64,000 bases of DNA from Cordyceps javanica (Eukaryota > Ascomycota > Sordariomycetes > Hypocreales > Cordycipitaceae). Positions 32,202 through 43,636 of the stretch are shown in pieces; within the stretch, counting starts at the first letter, position 1; each line of letters opens with the position of its first letter. The notes below the pieces were generated by a model that ran no database searches, was not told where the DNA came from, and saw only the letters and a list, made by a program, of their open reading frames with translations. Made by a program: the position numbers and the translations under genes. The stretch spans positions 1,922,001 to 1,986,000 of the forward strand of contig JAAECO010000001.1 of the NCBI GenBank assembly GCA_036850795.1. The letters run 5' to 3'.

Positions 32202-33825
32202 GGCCGGCGGCGATAGAGAAGGGCGTCTTGGGTGAACCAGACGAGTGTGGGTCAGAAACGGTCCTGGCGTTGCGTTGCGTGCACGAATGGGTGCTGCCAA
32301 AAGACGGTGGCGCCGTAGAGAGGAACAAAAGGACCACAAAGCTTCCCCGAGTTTTTAGGAGGAAGGGGGGGGAGGCGAAGGCGAAGAGCCTGGGGGGGCG
32401 CCTGTGTGCGTGTGCGTGTAGTGCACCGGAGGGCAGTAGTAAGTTTCCAGCGGTACAAAATGTCTTTGAGGGGGGGGGGTTATTAGGTGGGTAGTAGTAG
32501 GCAGCGGCGGCGACGAGGAGAGTGGAAGGGTATTGTTGTTGACCAGGCCAGGTAGGAGTAGGTAACTTTAGGTAGAGACTGTTAAGGAACGGCGGTGGCC
32601 GGGAGTCAAAATTGGTAGTGCGTGACAGGAGAACAGGTGGTTTTTGTTGGCCCGATTCTGGCTGCAGGACATTTGCAGGGCTGATGGAGGAGAGGGAGAG
32701 AAAAATACACAAAGAATCGGCGCAAGGAAGGGCGGACCGGCTGCACGTTGGCCCGTGCGTGAGGTACGTACCCACGAGTAGGCAGGCTTTGGTGATGGGC
32801 TTCACGGGCGAGGCTGTGGCCTGGATGGGCGACCTGGTGGCCTTGCTGTGGGAAAGGCAAGCTGAGACTGGATAAAAGGGCCTTGCGGGGACACGTTGTA
32901 TTCTATCGTGATTACTTCACCTCCTTCTTCCTCATAATTTTTTTTTCTTTGGCCATTCTGGCCGGTATCTGTCGTTGTTTTGAAGCATGTTGGCTTATGT
33001 ACAAGTGAAGATGGGACTGGCATAGCCGGGATTCAAACGTGGTTTAGCCGGCCACTTACGCAACAAGTACCTTTGTACAGATCAACCTGGACAGTGCTGT
33101 GCTTGCGCTTCATTGACGTGCTGGTGAGTTACCAGCAATTATGATGATGAAGACGGGAGCTCGAGGGACTTGGTATGGGCAACACCTCAACTCGTCCATT
33201 CCCGCCCTCCTCCTCGTTTCCTTCTTTTTTTCTTTTCTTTTTTTAACTCTCCATCACCATTTTTTTCTAGGCAATGGAATGCGTAATTCACAGACGCAAT
33301 CACACCGGGGACAGGGTTGGAATCGAACGGAACGAGGGGACGAGCAACAGGCCCGGATGCGGGCGGCGTCATGTCATGACCGACCGGGAGAGAGCGTGAT
33401 ACATGCTTGTCTCGTCTCGCCGCCGGGGGGCGCAGGATTCCCAAAACGGACTGGTGTCATCACGTGTTTTCGTGGCAACCTGGCGGTGACTCGGACACTG
33501 GGAGGGTCGCAGGAGTGCGCGCCCCGTCGCGTCTCCCGACGGTCGGCTGCGAGCCCATCGCCACCGCCCCTGGTTTCTGGGCGACGTCTGCGACCATAGA
33601 GGTGCGAGAACATGTCGGCAATGCATCGAAATTGGTGTCTGCATCCTTGTACGAATTTTCCCCGTCTTTTTTGGCCTGCTGAGTGCTATATTGCTCAAAA
33701 CTCGCAGTGCCCAAAACTGGTGATGCATTTTTTTGGTACCCCTCTTTTCGAGAAAGGCTGAGCTCCTCGCTCTTGGCTGCGCAGCAACCTTTCTCCCCCC
33801 TTCCATGGGTCCGCCGCACTAGGAG

Positions 33826-33851
33826 ACACACACACACACACACACACACAC
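33826..33851. repeat. (AC)n microsatellite
   Basis: About 13 uninterrupted AC units. Confidence 0.95.
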
Positions 33852-34406
33852 CAAGACGCTGATCAGAAATGAGGATGAAAAGAAATTAAACCGGACACTA
33901 GGGATGACGGCAACTCTTGCGAGGGCTTTTTTTTTAATCGGAGTCGTCTTTCCTCGATCACAGACGTCACCAGCCGTTCCTCCATATCAGATCGCCTGCT
34001 GTTTCTATTTATTCTCAGATTGATCTTCCTGGGGTACCAAGGACTGGGAAACAAAAAAGTCACTGACGCAGCATTTTCTGGTGGGCGAGGTACAAGACAA
34101 AAGAATCTGGGTTTGTTGGGAGGGCAAGGGAGAGAGGGGCGGCTTGCTGACGGAATGGACGGGTTCTGTCACGGCACACCCCCCCCTCCACCCGCACTAT
34201 TCGAGCTCTGCCGATTCGATGGGGGTTTTGAGCAATGAGTCACACTGGAGTTTCAGAGGGAAGCTGGAATAAAGGGAAGCGAAGCGAATAATACGGAGGA
34301 ACACGATGACAAGGGGAACAAGAAAAAAACGAAGCGGATCCCTGCAGTTGCTTTTTGTGGTAGCGTTGTTCTGGGAGGGAAGCGGTCCGATGACGATTGC
34401 GCCGAC

Positions 34407-34431
34407 TTTTTTTTTTTTTTTTTTTTTTTTT
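34407..34431. repeat. poly(T) homopolymer, 25 nt
   Basis: Uninterrupted T run. Length may be affected by sequencing or assembly. Confidence 0.9.
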
Positions 34432-35969
34432 AAACTTGAAATCGTTCATTGCAACCGAGTATGGACTACTTGGTCAATTGCGAAAATCTCATCGTGAGGA
34501 CAGAAGAGATGATAATTTTTAATTGCTGCGCAAAGGATGACGATAACGACATATGTGGCAGGCATGCGCCGGGACAAGCAGGGATACTAATGGGCGGCAC
34601 TCTCAACCACTTTACGCGCTGAATCGGCCCACGTTATAGCGCCTTCTCCGCCACCAACAGGTAGTTGGCTTTACGCTACTGACAACCGAAGCCGGGTTCG
34701 GTCAGCATCAGGACAAGAAGGGGACAAGGTCAGGGGATTCTTGCCATTTTTTAAACTTGCTTGATGGAATTAACCAGTCAAATCAACCTGAAACGAAGCC
34801 GAAAAAAAAAAAAAGAGTTGCGCCTTGCAGCAAGAAACAAGACGTCTTGGCGGGAAAACACGCACCAACATCATCACGTCAACCTTTAAAAACCACAGAA
34901 GCGCATTTCGACAGCAAATGTAAAGGCCAGCCCCTCCCCATGTCCATTCAGTTCAGTGGGATTTTTTTTTAAAACAAATCCTTTTTATTTCTTTTCTTTT
35001 ACTTTCTCGTATGGCCCAAACAAGCAACTTTGGCCCTTTTTTTTCTCCTTGTCCGCTGAGGAGCAGCCAGGCAACAACGCCTCCTCTCCACTTTTTCTCG
35101 TCCCTCCTCCTACACTCACCCCCCCCTTCTCTTTGAGGCTTCGTCTTCTTCTCTCGACACCCTCCTCCTCCTCCTCTCACCAGCCAATGCCAGACAAGAA
35201 GACAAAAAACAAAAAAGAGATAGATATACCATGCTTCCCCCGCCCACACTCACCCGTCCACCTTTCCGGGGCGTGTGAAATCTAGGCTTCTAAAACCCAA
35301 AATTCCCACCCTTGGCTCCTCTGACATCCTTGCCTCTTCGCATGGGAAACATCGTGCCCGGCCCACCCAGCCTTGTAGTAACACCATCTTCCTATATAAG
35401 TGCTTCGTCTGGCCTTGGTGCCTTGCCACCACTACTCGATGCTCTCTCTCTCTCCTCTCCTCTCTTTTGCCCTTGTTCCAATTCTGTGCCTTGCATATTC
35501 TCCTCTACTCTTTTCATCCCCCTTAAAACCATTCACCCATTCTTCACCCTCCTCCAATGGTATTACTCTTGTAGCTTCCCATTCTATCACGGTGCTTGAT
35601 AGTTGATCCAAGTCTTCCGCCATCAAGCTTGGTCGACTCGGCCCAACTTCCATTGCCCGCACTTACGTCTCACGCCCTCGCCTACATACCGGTTCTCTCC
35701 CTCGACTAGGCCTCTAGCTATCTGCACGGCCTTGTTCACGCAACCACGTCATCTTGTCGGATACGACCTGCGACTAGTCTTTGACCATCCTACCAACCGC
35801 CTTGTCTCGGCCCTCGTATGAGCTCGAGTACTTGATTAGGCTCCCACTCTGCCAACCTATTGGTCGCTGCGCCTTCGATCCATATCAATCTCGACTCGTC
35901 CTACCAATCTACCATTTCTCTCTCCTTCGACTCTGCACTCATCCCGCCTCGACATACATTCTCTTCATC

Positions 35970-36789
35970 ATGACCTCCAACGCCGACAACGCCATGGCTC
36001 GATTTCTTTTTGCCATTCTCAAGCAAAAGAACCTCAAGGATGTAAGTACCTCTCGCCACCGGCTGCCGCCAACGCCCTTTGTACACTCCTCTCTAACCCT
36101 CCGCCCTCCTCTTCCTAGATTGACTGGAACCAAGTTGCCAACGACCCCGTTTTGCTGCAACCCATTACGAATGGTCATGCCGCCAGGATGAGATACTCGC
36201 GCTTCCGCTCCACCGTAACCGGCCACGAGCCCACCAAGAGACGCAGCTCCGGCGAAAAGTCCAGCAAGGTCTCCAAGCCCTCGTCCCGTCGAGAATCCCA
36301 GTCCAAGAAGGAGACCATTATCAAGTCAGAGTCCAGCAGCAGCTTGGCGTCCTATCCTCAGGTACGTTTGGAGTGAGAGCGGAGTAGCCAGCGGACCTTC
36401 TCCATGAGAGCCAAGCTTCCCTTCTTTTGCCAACACTCCTCTTCTTGCAGTTCATCACCCCGGACGTCTCCCCCTACATGGGTGACCTCGGTGACGACTT
36501 CGACAACCCTCGATTCATGACGCCCTGCAGTGACGACATGACGCAGCCGCTCTCCCTCGATCCTTCGGCGATTCACCAAATTCCACCGCAGCCCGCGTAC
36601 GGCCTCGCGAGCCCCGACTGTCTGAAGCAGGAGCCCGGCCTCGAGGGCTCACCCGACTTCTCTGCGTTTGAGGCTGCCATCGACATGAGCAGCTTCGTAT
36701 CCGGCGCCCCCTTTGATCTCTCCAGCCAGGCCGACCTCAATGCCACCCAATGTCTCTGGAACGATCAGTTCCAAGACGGACATTTTTGA
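35970..36789 (+). CDS. Myb-like DNA-binding protein (paralogue 4)
   Basis: Three exons, 35970-36041, 36119-36361 and 36451-36789, give 217 residues; both introns are phase 0. The N-terminal module reads MTSNADNAMARFLFAILKQK, then IDWNQVANDPVLLQP, then NGHAARMRYSRFRSTVTG. This is the fungal Myb-like three-helix domain, with the GHAARMRYSRFR string as recognition helix. It is followed by a basic segment (EPTKRRSSGEKSSK) and an acidic, Pro/Met/Phe-rich C-terminal 110 residues (TPDVSPYMGDLGDDFDNPRF) that could act as an activation region. Intron 1 lies immediately before IDW, whereas the paralogue at 37921 has its intron later in the domain, so the copies are old. Function beyond DNA binding is unknown. 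Confidence 0.8.
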
Positions 36790-37920
36790 TGATACCCCCC
36801 AAAAGACGTGACTCGTCTTGATTACAAAATTATGCGTCGAGGTGAAGCAATGACACTTCTCTCTCTACAAAAATACCCAACTTCACCAATCAAGAGGAAT
36901 GAGCTACGGAGAACTGATGTAACATAAAGAGGGAAATTCCTGCTTGGTCGCTTCTGCTGCTGCTGCTACTACTACTACTATTACTACTACTACTGCCTTT
37001 GACCGACGCTGGCCGCTTTTATTCAGGCCATTTCTCTTGTCATGACCTAATGAAAAAAAGAAAAGAAGAAAACAACCAAGAAAAAACAGAAATAAGAAAA
37101 AAAAAGAAAAACCACCAAACAAGGCACCGATGCGGTGTGCTCCCGCTCTGCCTTCACTGGGCCATCGCCTTTGACACTCAATCGGCATCGGGCTGCACTC
37201 TCATCATTCTCGTTAGCGGCGTCGTTTATTCATGGAAAATCTGGCGTTTTTAGGATTTTTTTTCGGGGGAAGGATCTCGCTTGCGCGTTCGAGCAGGAAA
37301 CAAAAGAATTGTATAATACTCTGGATCTTTGTCTTTCCGCTTTTTAATGATACTACTACCATTACTACCACTACTACCACTACTACCACTACTACCACTG
37401 GGAAGCTAGACAGTAATTCTCTTGTACATCTGACGGCGCATAATTCATGACCCCTTCCTTGTTGCTTGCGGCTGAGCTTTGATGACCTGACCGCCCTGGT
37501 CCAGAGATGGCACTTCACTTTGCGTTCATTAACTCACCACTCTGCACTGCACTCTCAACTGCAACCGAGGCCTGCCTCTTTCACACTTGACTTCTACTCA
37601 GCAGACGACCCTGGCCGCATTTTCTTACATCTTCGCACTCACGAAACCTTTGTTAACCCTTTTCTATTCTTTTCACATCCCAACCTTCAACTTCCTCCCT
37701 CGCCTCTCGCCCTTCCAAGTATAAGCCTCTGAGTACCTACCAACGAGGTCACTTAACTCGTCCTCTACCATTTCCCATCTTCTACCCACCAAAACATTCA
37801 AGTGAGCCTTATTCCCTCCACTTCTGGATAACTGTGACCACTTCCACATTTCATCAACGCCAATTTACCCTTTTACGTCTCTCATTACGCTGCACCCAGC
37901 TTACACCACAACAAGCAGCC
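36790..37920. other. intergenic with trinucleotide and 9-bp tandem repeats
   Basis: Holds the 3' flank of the 35970 gene and the CT-rich promoter of the 37921 gene. GCT/ACT trinucleotide runs occur at 36955-36992, and a CTACTACCA-type tandem repeat at 37350-37398. No gene is supported. Confidence 0.55.
37350..37398. repeat. CTACTACCA-type tandem repeat
   Basis: Approximately five copies of a 9-bp CTACTACCA unit with minor variation. Confidence 0.85.
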
Positions 37921-38538
37921 ATGACGGACGAAGTCAAGCCCGGGCCTACCCCCTCCGAGGCAATTTTCTTCTTCAACATTGTTCAGCATATGAAGAACAA
38001 GGGCGACATTGACTGGGACGCCGTAGCCGACAGTTCCGGCTTCAAGAATGCCGCCGTTGCCAAGGTACAATCTCTCCCCCCCCTCCCCGTTTTGGCGCGC
38101 GAGTCCGACTCAAAGGGGTTTGAAACTTGCTGTTCCATGACTGACCTTTTCCCGTTCTCCCACCCTTCTCAGGTCCGTTTTGGCCAGATCAAGAGGAAAT
38201 ACGGCCTCGAGGGTGACGGTAGCCCGACCAAGAAATCCGGCAAAGGCGGCGCGCAGCAGCCCGGCGACCTGCCCCCGACACCCACCAAGATCACCAAGTC
38301 CCGCAAAGCGCCCGGCAGCGGCGGTCGGGGTGGCCGCAAGGTCAAGAAACAGGAGCTCGAGTATGGGGACGAGGAGGGGGAGAGGGAGGAACAATACGAC
38401 AAGGCCCCTCGCGCAGCTGGAGTGAAGAGCGAGGCGCCCTCGGCCGTCGCCGCCGTCAAGGCGGAGAAGGATGGGGAGGGCAGCGACTGGGTCGGCATCA
38501 AGCGAAAGCAGTCTACCGACGGTTTCGCGTACTTTTGA
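37921..38538 (+). CDS. Myb-like DNA-binding protein (paralogue 5)
   Basis: Two exons, 37921-38064 and 38173-38538, give 169 residues. The domain is SEAIFFFNIVQHMKNKGDID, then WDAVADSSGFKNAAVAK, then VRFGQIKRKYGLEG after the phase 0 intron. This is the clearest match in the window to the small Myb-like proteins common in Pezizomycotina genomes. The linker is Gly/Lys/Arg-rich (SGGRGGRKVKK), followed by an acidic patch (GDEEGEREEQYD) and a SUMO-type VKSE string. The C-terminal WVGIKRKQSTDGF is basic. Expected to be a small nuclear protein. It lies in tandem with the genes at 35970 and 39438 on the same strand. Confidence 0.82.
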   Translation: MTDEVKPGPTPSEAIFFFNIVQHMKNKGDIDWDAVADSSGFKNAAVAKVQSLPPLPVLARESDSKGFETCCSMTDLFPFSHPSQVRFGQIKRKYGLEGDGSPTKKSGKGGAQQPGDLPPTPTKITKSRKAPGSGGRGGRKVKKQELEYGDEEGEREEQYDKAPRAAGVKSEAPSAVAAVKAEKDGEGSDWVGIKRKQSTDGFAYF

Positions 38539-39437
38539 AGGGGGCCATTTCTTGTGCTTGAAAAGACGATACCTTGCATACGAAGACGAGGCTATCGGCG
38601 GACGTGATGGCAACCGAGAAGAGGGATATGGATGCCCATGATATTTCTTTTTTGCTAAGCATTGCTTGGAGTTTCTAATTTGACATTTATTTTGCTCCTC
38701 TTTTTACTAGGCATTGCTCGGAGTCCCTAATTTGATCTTGAATTTTCGTGAATTTTCGGTCTTTTATGCCAGTGTGGTAACGCGGTAAAGATTTATATTT
38801 CCTACGAGGAGCGTCGACAGCACATTATCGGTATTTACAGCCCATAAATGCCACTATCCACGCGTAAAATTCCATGACTAGGTAGCCAGGCAGATTGATG
38901 ACTGTGGGCGGTGGGTAGGCCAGTGAGTTGACTTGTTTTGCACAAGTCAGACCTGCAAGTTAGTCTTCGCTAGAAAGTACAATCATGTGGTCAGATGCCA
39001 AACATTGTAACTGTGGGTGGGGGAGCTGCCAACGCATAGAGCAACGTGTGTATAGATACAGAGCAAAGAAAGTGAACCGTCGCTGATTACGATGGCTTCT
39101 CACCTAGATCTCACCCAGCGGACTCCAGTAACTTCACATTACCGTCATCAGGCCTCTGCTTTTCTTTATCCCACCCATTCCTTTTTCTTCTTCCCTCTTC
39201 CTCCTTCTCTTTTCTTCTTCCCAACCTCTTTCTTCTACTTGAAAATTTCCCATCCCTCCCTCCCTACTCTTCCTCGTCCTTTTCTTCTACAAACACACAC
39301 AAACACACAACCTCAAAACATCTTTCGCAACTACAACAGCTTCCCATCTGCACACAACTTACTTCCCTCACTTCTTCACTTTCTCGTCTCATCAGATCTC
39401 TACCAAAGTTGCAAATCGCTATTCTGAATCTTGCGCA
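38539..39437. other. intergenic with a short direct repeat
   Basis: Contains the imperfect direct repeat entered separately and the CT-rich promoter of the 39438 gene. The frame 39092-39427 is compositional leader sequence. Confidence 0.5.
38654..38737. repeat. imperfect direct repeat, two ~30-bp copies
   Basis: Copy 1 at about 38655-38683 and copy 2 at about 38708-38736 share GCATTGCT(T/C)GGAGT, then (TTT/CCC), then TAATTTGA. The differences are all C/T changes, as RIP or CpG decay would give. Confidence 0.7.
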
Positions 39438-40324
39438 ATGGCTAGCACTAAGAATGACGCCGAAGCTCCCAAGGGCGGTGCTGCTAAGAAATGGGACGGC
39501 AATGCCGAGCGGGATCTTTGTGTTGCCATGCTCATGGGTAATAGCCCTGACGGCGAGAAGATTCGCGCCTCCTGGGCCGCTGTCCATGGCATCATGAATT
39601 CTCTTGGTTACGACTTTACCAAGGATGCAATCAAGTACGGCCCCCCCCCCACCCCCCCCACCCCCCTTCCAACATCTACAAACCAAGTACGCACACAATC
39701 TCCCTCTAACTCTCTTCCGCGTTTGCAAATGACAGCCAAAGATGGAGCAAGACCATCTTGAAAGACTTCAAAGCTCGTCAGGGCACTGGCGGAGCCGTAC
39801 TCCCCGCCTCTCCTAAGAAGACTCCGACCAAGCGCAAGAAGGCCGCCACCGAGGCGGCGGCGGCCGAGGTCGAGGCCGAGGCCGATCCCGTCTCGACTCC
39901 CGTCAAGGAGACCGCTGGCGCCTCGACGCCTCCCGCCACCCCGACCTCCACCAAGGGTCGCAAGCGCGCCCCAGCCAAGCCCAAGGCCACCGGGCCGCCC
40001 AAGCCCCGCGGCCGCAAGCCCAAGTCTGCCGCGACTGTCAAGCTCGAGGAGGAGGAAGAAGAGGAGAAGGATGGGAGGGAGCACGAGCCTGCCCCTAGCA
40101 AGACTGCCGGCCAGAAGGCACAGTCCGGTGACGGGCCTGGAGTCAAGAGTACGTAGCTACCCGGCCGTTCCAGTGTCAAACAGTTCAACTGGAAAACTAA
40201 CCATTGCTCTTTCGATGCAGCCGAGGACGCCCGCGAGGCCGAAGAAGAACAGAGCAGCCCTGCCAAAAAGTTCAAGGCCGCCGAGCCCAAGGATGAGGAC
40301 ACTACAATGACTGATGATACTTGA
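39438..40324 (+). CDS. Myb/SANT-like protein with AT-hook-like motif (paralogue 6)
   Basis: Three exons, 39438-39634, 39736-40148 and 40221-40324, give 237 residues. Exon 1 contains KKWDGNAERDLCVAMLMGNS and IMNSLGYDFTKDAI, ending in phase 2 at the same domain position as the minus-strand first exons at 28-32 kb. Exon 2 opens NQRWSKTILKDFKARQG. The linker is Ala/Pro/Lys-rich with an AT-hook-like PRGRKPK at about residues 156-162 and an E-rich run (KLEEEEEEEKDG). The C-terminal exon is acidic (AEPKDEDTTMTDDT). Intron 1 carries C homopolymers (39643-39666). Likely a chromatin-associated protein; the shared intron phase and W/GY motifs tie it to the divergent minus-strand group. Confidence 0.8.
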
Positions 40325-40774
40325 TTCCCATCAGAATCTTGCCCCCCTATTTTGCCCACAGTGCTGCGATACATTTCTTCCTACCTGTAAACTGAGGCTG
40401 TCTCGGAGGTATCGAATTATTGTTTTCTTCGTCATTTAGCTGGCATACAACATTATGACTTTTTTTCTGCAAAGACGAACAAGAGAGAGATTTGATTGCC
40501 TGGAGATGGCAATATTGCTGGCGAATACCTTGGCCAAGATTGGAGCCTTACTTGCACCCCAGGCTTACCTTTGGTAATTAGCTTTTGGAATCACAGAGGA
40601 ATTATGATATTCGCAAATCTGTCTATGCACAATAGAAACTCTGGAGGCACAATCGTAGCTGGTTCGTGATATCTTTTTGACATTAGCCGTGGCTATCTAT
40701 CTCATTTCCCGCCGAAAAGTAGTTTCCTCAAAAACGCCACCATGATATTCTTAATTTGTTGTAAACGCTAAAAA
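40325..40774. other. convergent 3' flanks
   Basis: Between convergent genes (Myb/SANT-like paralogue 6 and UFD1). No gene is supported. Confidence 0.5.
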
Positions 40775-42032
40775 CTATCGTGGACGTCTTCCATCCAGCC
40801 TGTGACCCTCGCTAGCGCCCTTCTTCTCAGGAGCCTTGTCCTTGCCGTCGTCTTCGCCCTTGCGCTTCACCGTGCCCCGCAGGCTCTGTCCTTGTCCGGC
40901 AAAGTGAGGCTTGTCGGCATTCTCCTTCTCCTTCTCCTTGTCCGCGTCAGTCTTGACGGGCGTAATCTCGTAGCCAAAGAATAGCTTATTTGGCGCAAGT
41001 CGGAGAGGAGCTGGAGCACCAGTCTGTCGCCGGGGCACGGCGGCGGTGTCAACAGGCACGGGCGTGGCTGGCTTGGGAGTGACGTTCTTGCTCCCCTTCT
41101 TGGCGATCCGCTGACCTTCGCCGAGGAAGTTGGTAGGTATACTCGTGACGGATGGGGCGATAGCACTGTAGTTGATTGCCTGAGCCATGGTGCCCTGGCT
41201 GTGCAGGACGCCGCCCGCGGGAACACCGGGACGGGTGCTGGGCGTGCTTGTGCCGCTGTTCCTTTCTGGCTCGACGTAGCCGACGGGAGGGGCAAAGTCA
41301 ACCGATACGTCAGTCTCAATCATGCTAACACCCATCTTGTCTGTCTCCGGCTTCACGTCCAGCACGGCCACGTCGTATACCTCGTCGTTGTATTCAAAGT
41401 TGAAGACGTCGCCCTTGGTCAGCGTGGCAAAGTTTCGGAAAGCACGTTCTAGTACAGCCTTGGGGTCGCTAATCTCAAGGAAGTTGGTCGATTGTGGCTG
41501 CAGCTTGACCATTTTTGCCAGCTCGAGCAGCGTCGTTCGGATCTGGATCATGTCGCCGACCTCCATGCCTAGCGTCTCCATCATCTGCCTGGTGTCAGTC
41601 GGAGCAACAGCATCACCATGACAGCAAGAGAACCTACCCATTGTGGGATATACGCTCTGCCTTCCTCTGCAATAAATTCGAGAACACCGGCGTGCGAGTG
41701 ACGGCCCTTCTCCCCGTTGATGAGCTCCATCAGCAGAGGCCACTGTACGTGAAGTTTGGACACCTTGTCGAGCGCAGAAGGTGGGAGAAGAATCTTGGAA
41801 CCATAGTTAAGTTCTGGCCGCTCGTTTCCAGGAGCCATGATGACGGGATAGCATCTGTAGTATTCGTCGAAACGCTGAATAATCGGTCGTCGGCCATGGC
41901 GCGCCATGTTGTAGAGGTGATCCGGGTTGCCCGGATCAAAGTTGCCCCCAAATCCAGGTTGGTACTTTGGAAAATATCAGTCAGTATCCAGATGAACGGC
42001 ACGGCACGCAGGAGACAAAGGTGGCGTACCAT
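40775..42032 (-). CDS. UFD1: ubiquitin fusion degradation protein 1
   Basis: Three exons, 42032-42030 (ATG only), 41964-41638 and 41584-40775, give 379 residues. The joints give YIPQW-MMETLGMEVGDMIQI, the conserved UFD1 order. The N-terminal double-psi barrel domain includes RFDEYYRCYPVIMAPG, KILLPPSALDKVSKLHVQWP, VLEFIAEEGRAYIP and VLERAFRNFATLTKGD. The C-terminal Cdc48-binding region has a GEGQRIAKKG-type segment and a basic charged end. Partner of Npl4 as substrate adaptor for the Cdc48/p97 ATPase in ER-associated and nuclear protein degradation. The single-codon start exon is inferred; an alternative upstream start would change only the first residue or so. Confidence 0.9.
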
Positions 42033-43636
42033 GTTGCTGGAATGAATGCACCTGAGATGCTGGGTACGTTGGTGGCGGGGTGCTGCAAAAGCTCAGATAT
42101 GGCGTCCGACGGCTTTTCTCGTGGCAGATGATCCGTCTTGACGCCAAGTCGGAGCACTAATATATATCTTGGTCGACAGTGTGTGGTTTTCGTGTTTCTG
42201 TGACAGTGTTTTCGCGTTGTTTAAGATGCAGTCTGCTGAAGCACGACCGCCGTTCTGGCTTGAGGCAGCTATCGGAATGACGCAGGGACTAACCCGTTTT
42301 AGTCATCCAGGAAGCGTCAGTGGCTCAGTGCTATATAAGTAATGAACTAGCCCGGCAGAAAAGGTTCACTACGACTGGAGAATCCTTGACATTCGAATTT
42401 TCAAAACGACAAAAATATCCTGTGTCATAGCTATATGTTTTGAACATGGCTGAAAGTTTGACTACCAGTCGGGTAGCTTGTTGTGGTGGTTCATAGAAGT
42501 ACTTGGTATGACTGCCACAGTCGCCGGCATCTGGGAATGGATTGATCCATTAGTACTCCGTAGTCCACCAAAGCTTGCACTATCGAGCCTGGCGATAATC
42601 ATGACTGTCTGTGCTACAATAACCGCTAAACAGAAAACCACACATGGACTTTGTGACTTGAATAATGAATAGTCCATGATTTTGGGGTTTTAGAGAAGCT
42701 TAGCCTGAATCTACGACAGTACATGCAAAATAAGTACAGCTATTTGTCTCGTCTGCCACTCTCTGCTTCCACATTAGGATGGAGGGCCTGAACATGCACT
42801 AATCAGAACGAGTCCTGGCGGCGGTTGCCGACTAGCGTGTCTCTCCTATCGTACACGTCGCTTCGTCACAGGGGAAGCTCGGCCCTTGACAAGACATAAG
42901 TAGTATATTACTGATCATTAATAAGATGGCTCAAGGTAATTCCGCTACAATCCGCCGCTTTCCCGTGAATGCGATCCCGTGCAAGACTCGCTGTGGCACG
43001 TGAACTCAGTCATGTTGGATTATTGACAATGTAAAAGCGAGTCCAACTGCCGGCAGGTGCCTGTCAATATATCCATCGATATTCTATCTTTGAAGGTTGC
43101 CATACTGCATGCCTATGTATGTACTCCAGACCTACCCTCAGTAGAGTCGCCACGTGGTGAGGTTTGTTTCCTGAAGGACTAGCAAGATGGGAACCCGCAG
43201 CTGCACGGTCATCCTATAATCCACCTACCTTGGCATAAGCTTCAACTGAGAATCAATAGCCAAAAAAAGCCACGGAGCGAGAGCGCTATGGCTCATTGGT
43301 GATTCATCTCGTATAGGCATACGGTATTGGACTAGCCCCTGCCGGTACTTGAGGCGGAGGTTTGTCGCCCCGAAGTCAAAGCATTTGCAATGAGTGAGAC
43401 ATGGATAAATTCGGTAGCCTGCTGCATATATCACCGGTAGATTAAGTCATGTTTACGTCGAAAAAGTGGTATGCGCCGCAATCAACCTGTCATTTTTCAG
43501 CCGACAAGCCTCGGCTTCGTATGGGTAGTTCAGTGTTAGTAGATAAATGCACGGCCCCCTTGACTTGGGAGCTGATTGATTTTCAGATTGAAACTCGGGA
43601 CCAGATTCTGCAAAAAGACAACATTGCGTCTGCAAA
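42033..43636. other. divergent intergenic region, no gene supported
   Basis: 1.6 kb between UFD1 (minus) and the GH5 gene (plus). A TATATAAG string occurs at 42332. The frames at 42478-42672 and 43449-43640 have no signatures. Probably promoters plus decayed DNA. Confidence 0.5.

Larger units (their letters stand above)
32202..35969. promoter_or_regulatory. 3.8-kb divergent spacer at the centre of the Myb/SANT-like cluster
   Basis: No gene is supported between the divergent starts at 32201 (minus) and 35970 (plus). It contains an (AC)n microsatellite at 33826-33851, a 25-T homopolymer at 34407-34431, further A/T runs near 34800 and 34960, and a long CT-rich stretch 35040-35900 that looks like the promoter and leader of the plus-strand gene. 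Open frames are compositional. An unusually large regulatory region or a lost gene could explain the length. Confidence 0.5.

Noticed and set aside
33020..33060. Second tRNA-like string (GGGATTCAAAC)
   Set aside because: No pairing T stem or acceptor stem could be drawn.
33295..33420. Possible tRNA (GGTTGGAATCGAACGG resembles a T arm)
   Set aside because: The flanks of the TTCGATT loop on the minus strand do not form a T stem, and no acceptor stem pairs.
36955..37398. CRISPR-like or satellite array
   Set aside because: These are simple trinucleotide and 9-bp repeats without spacers.
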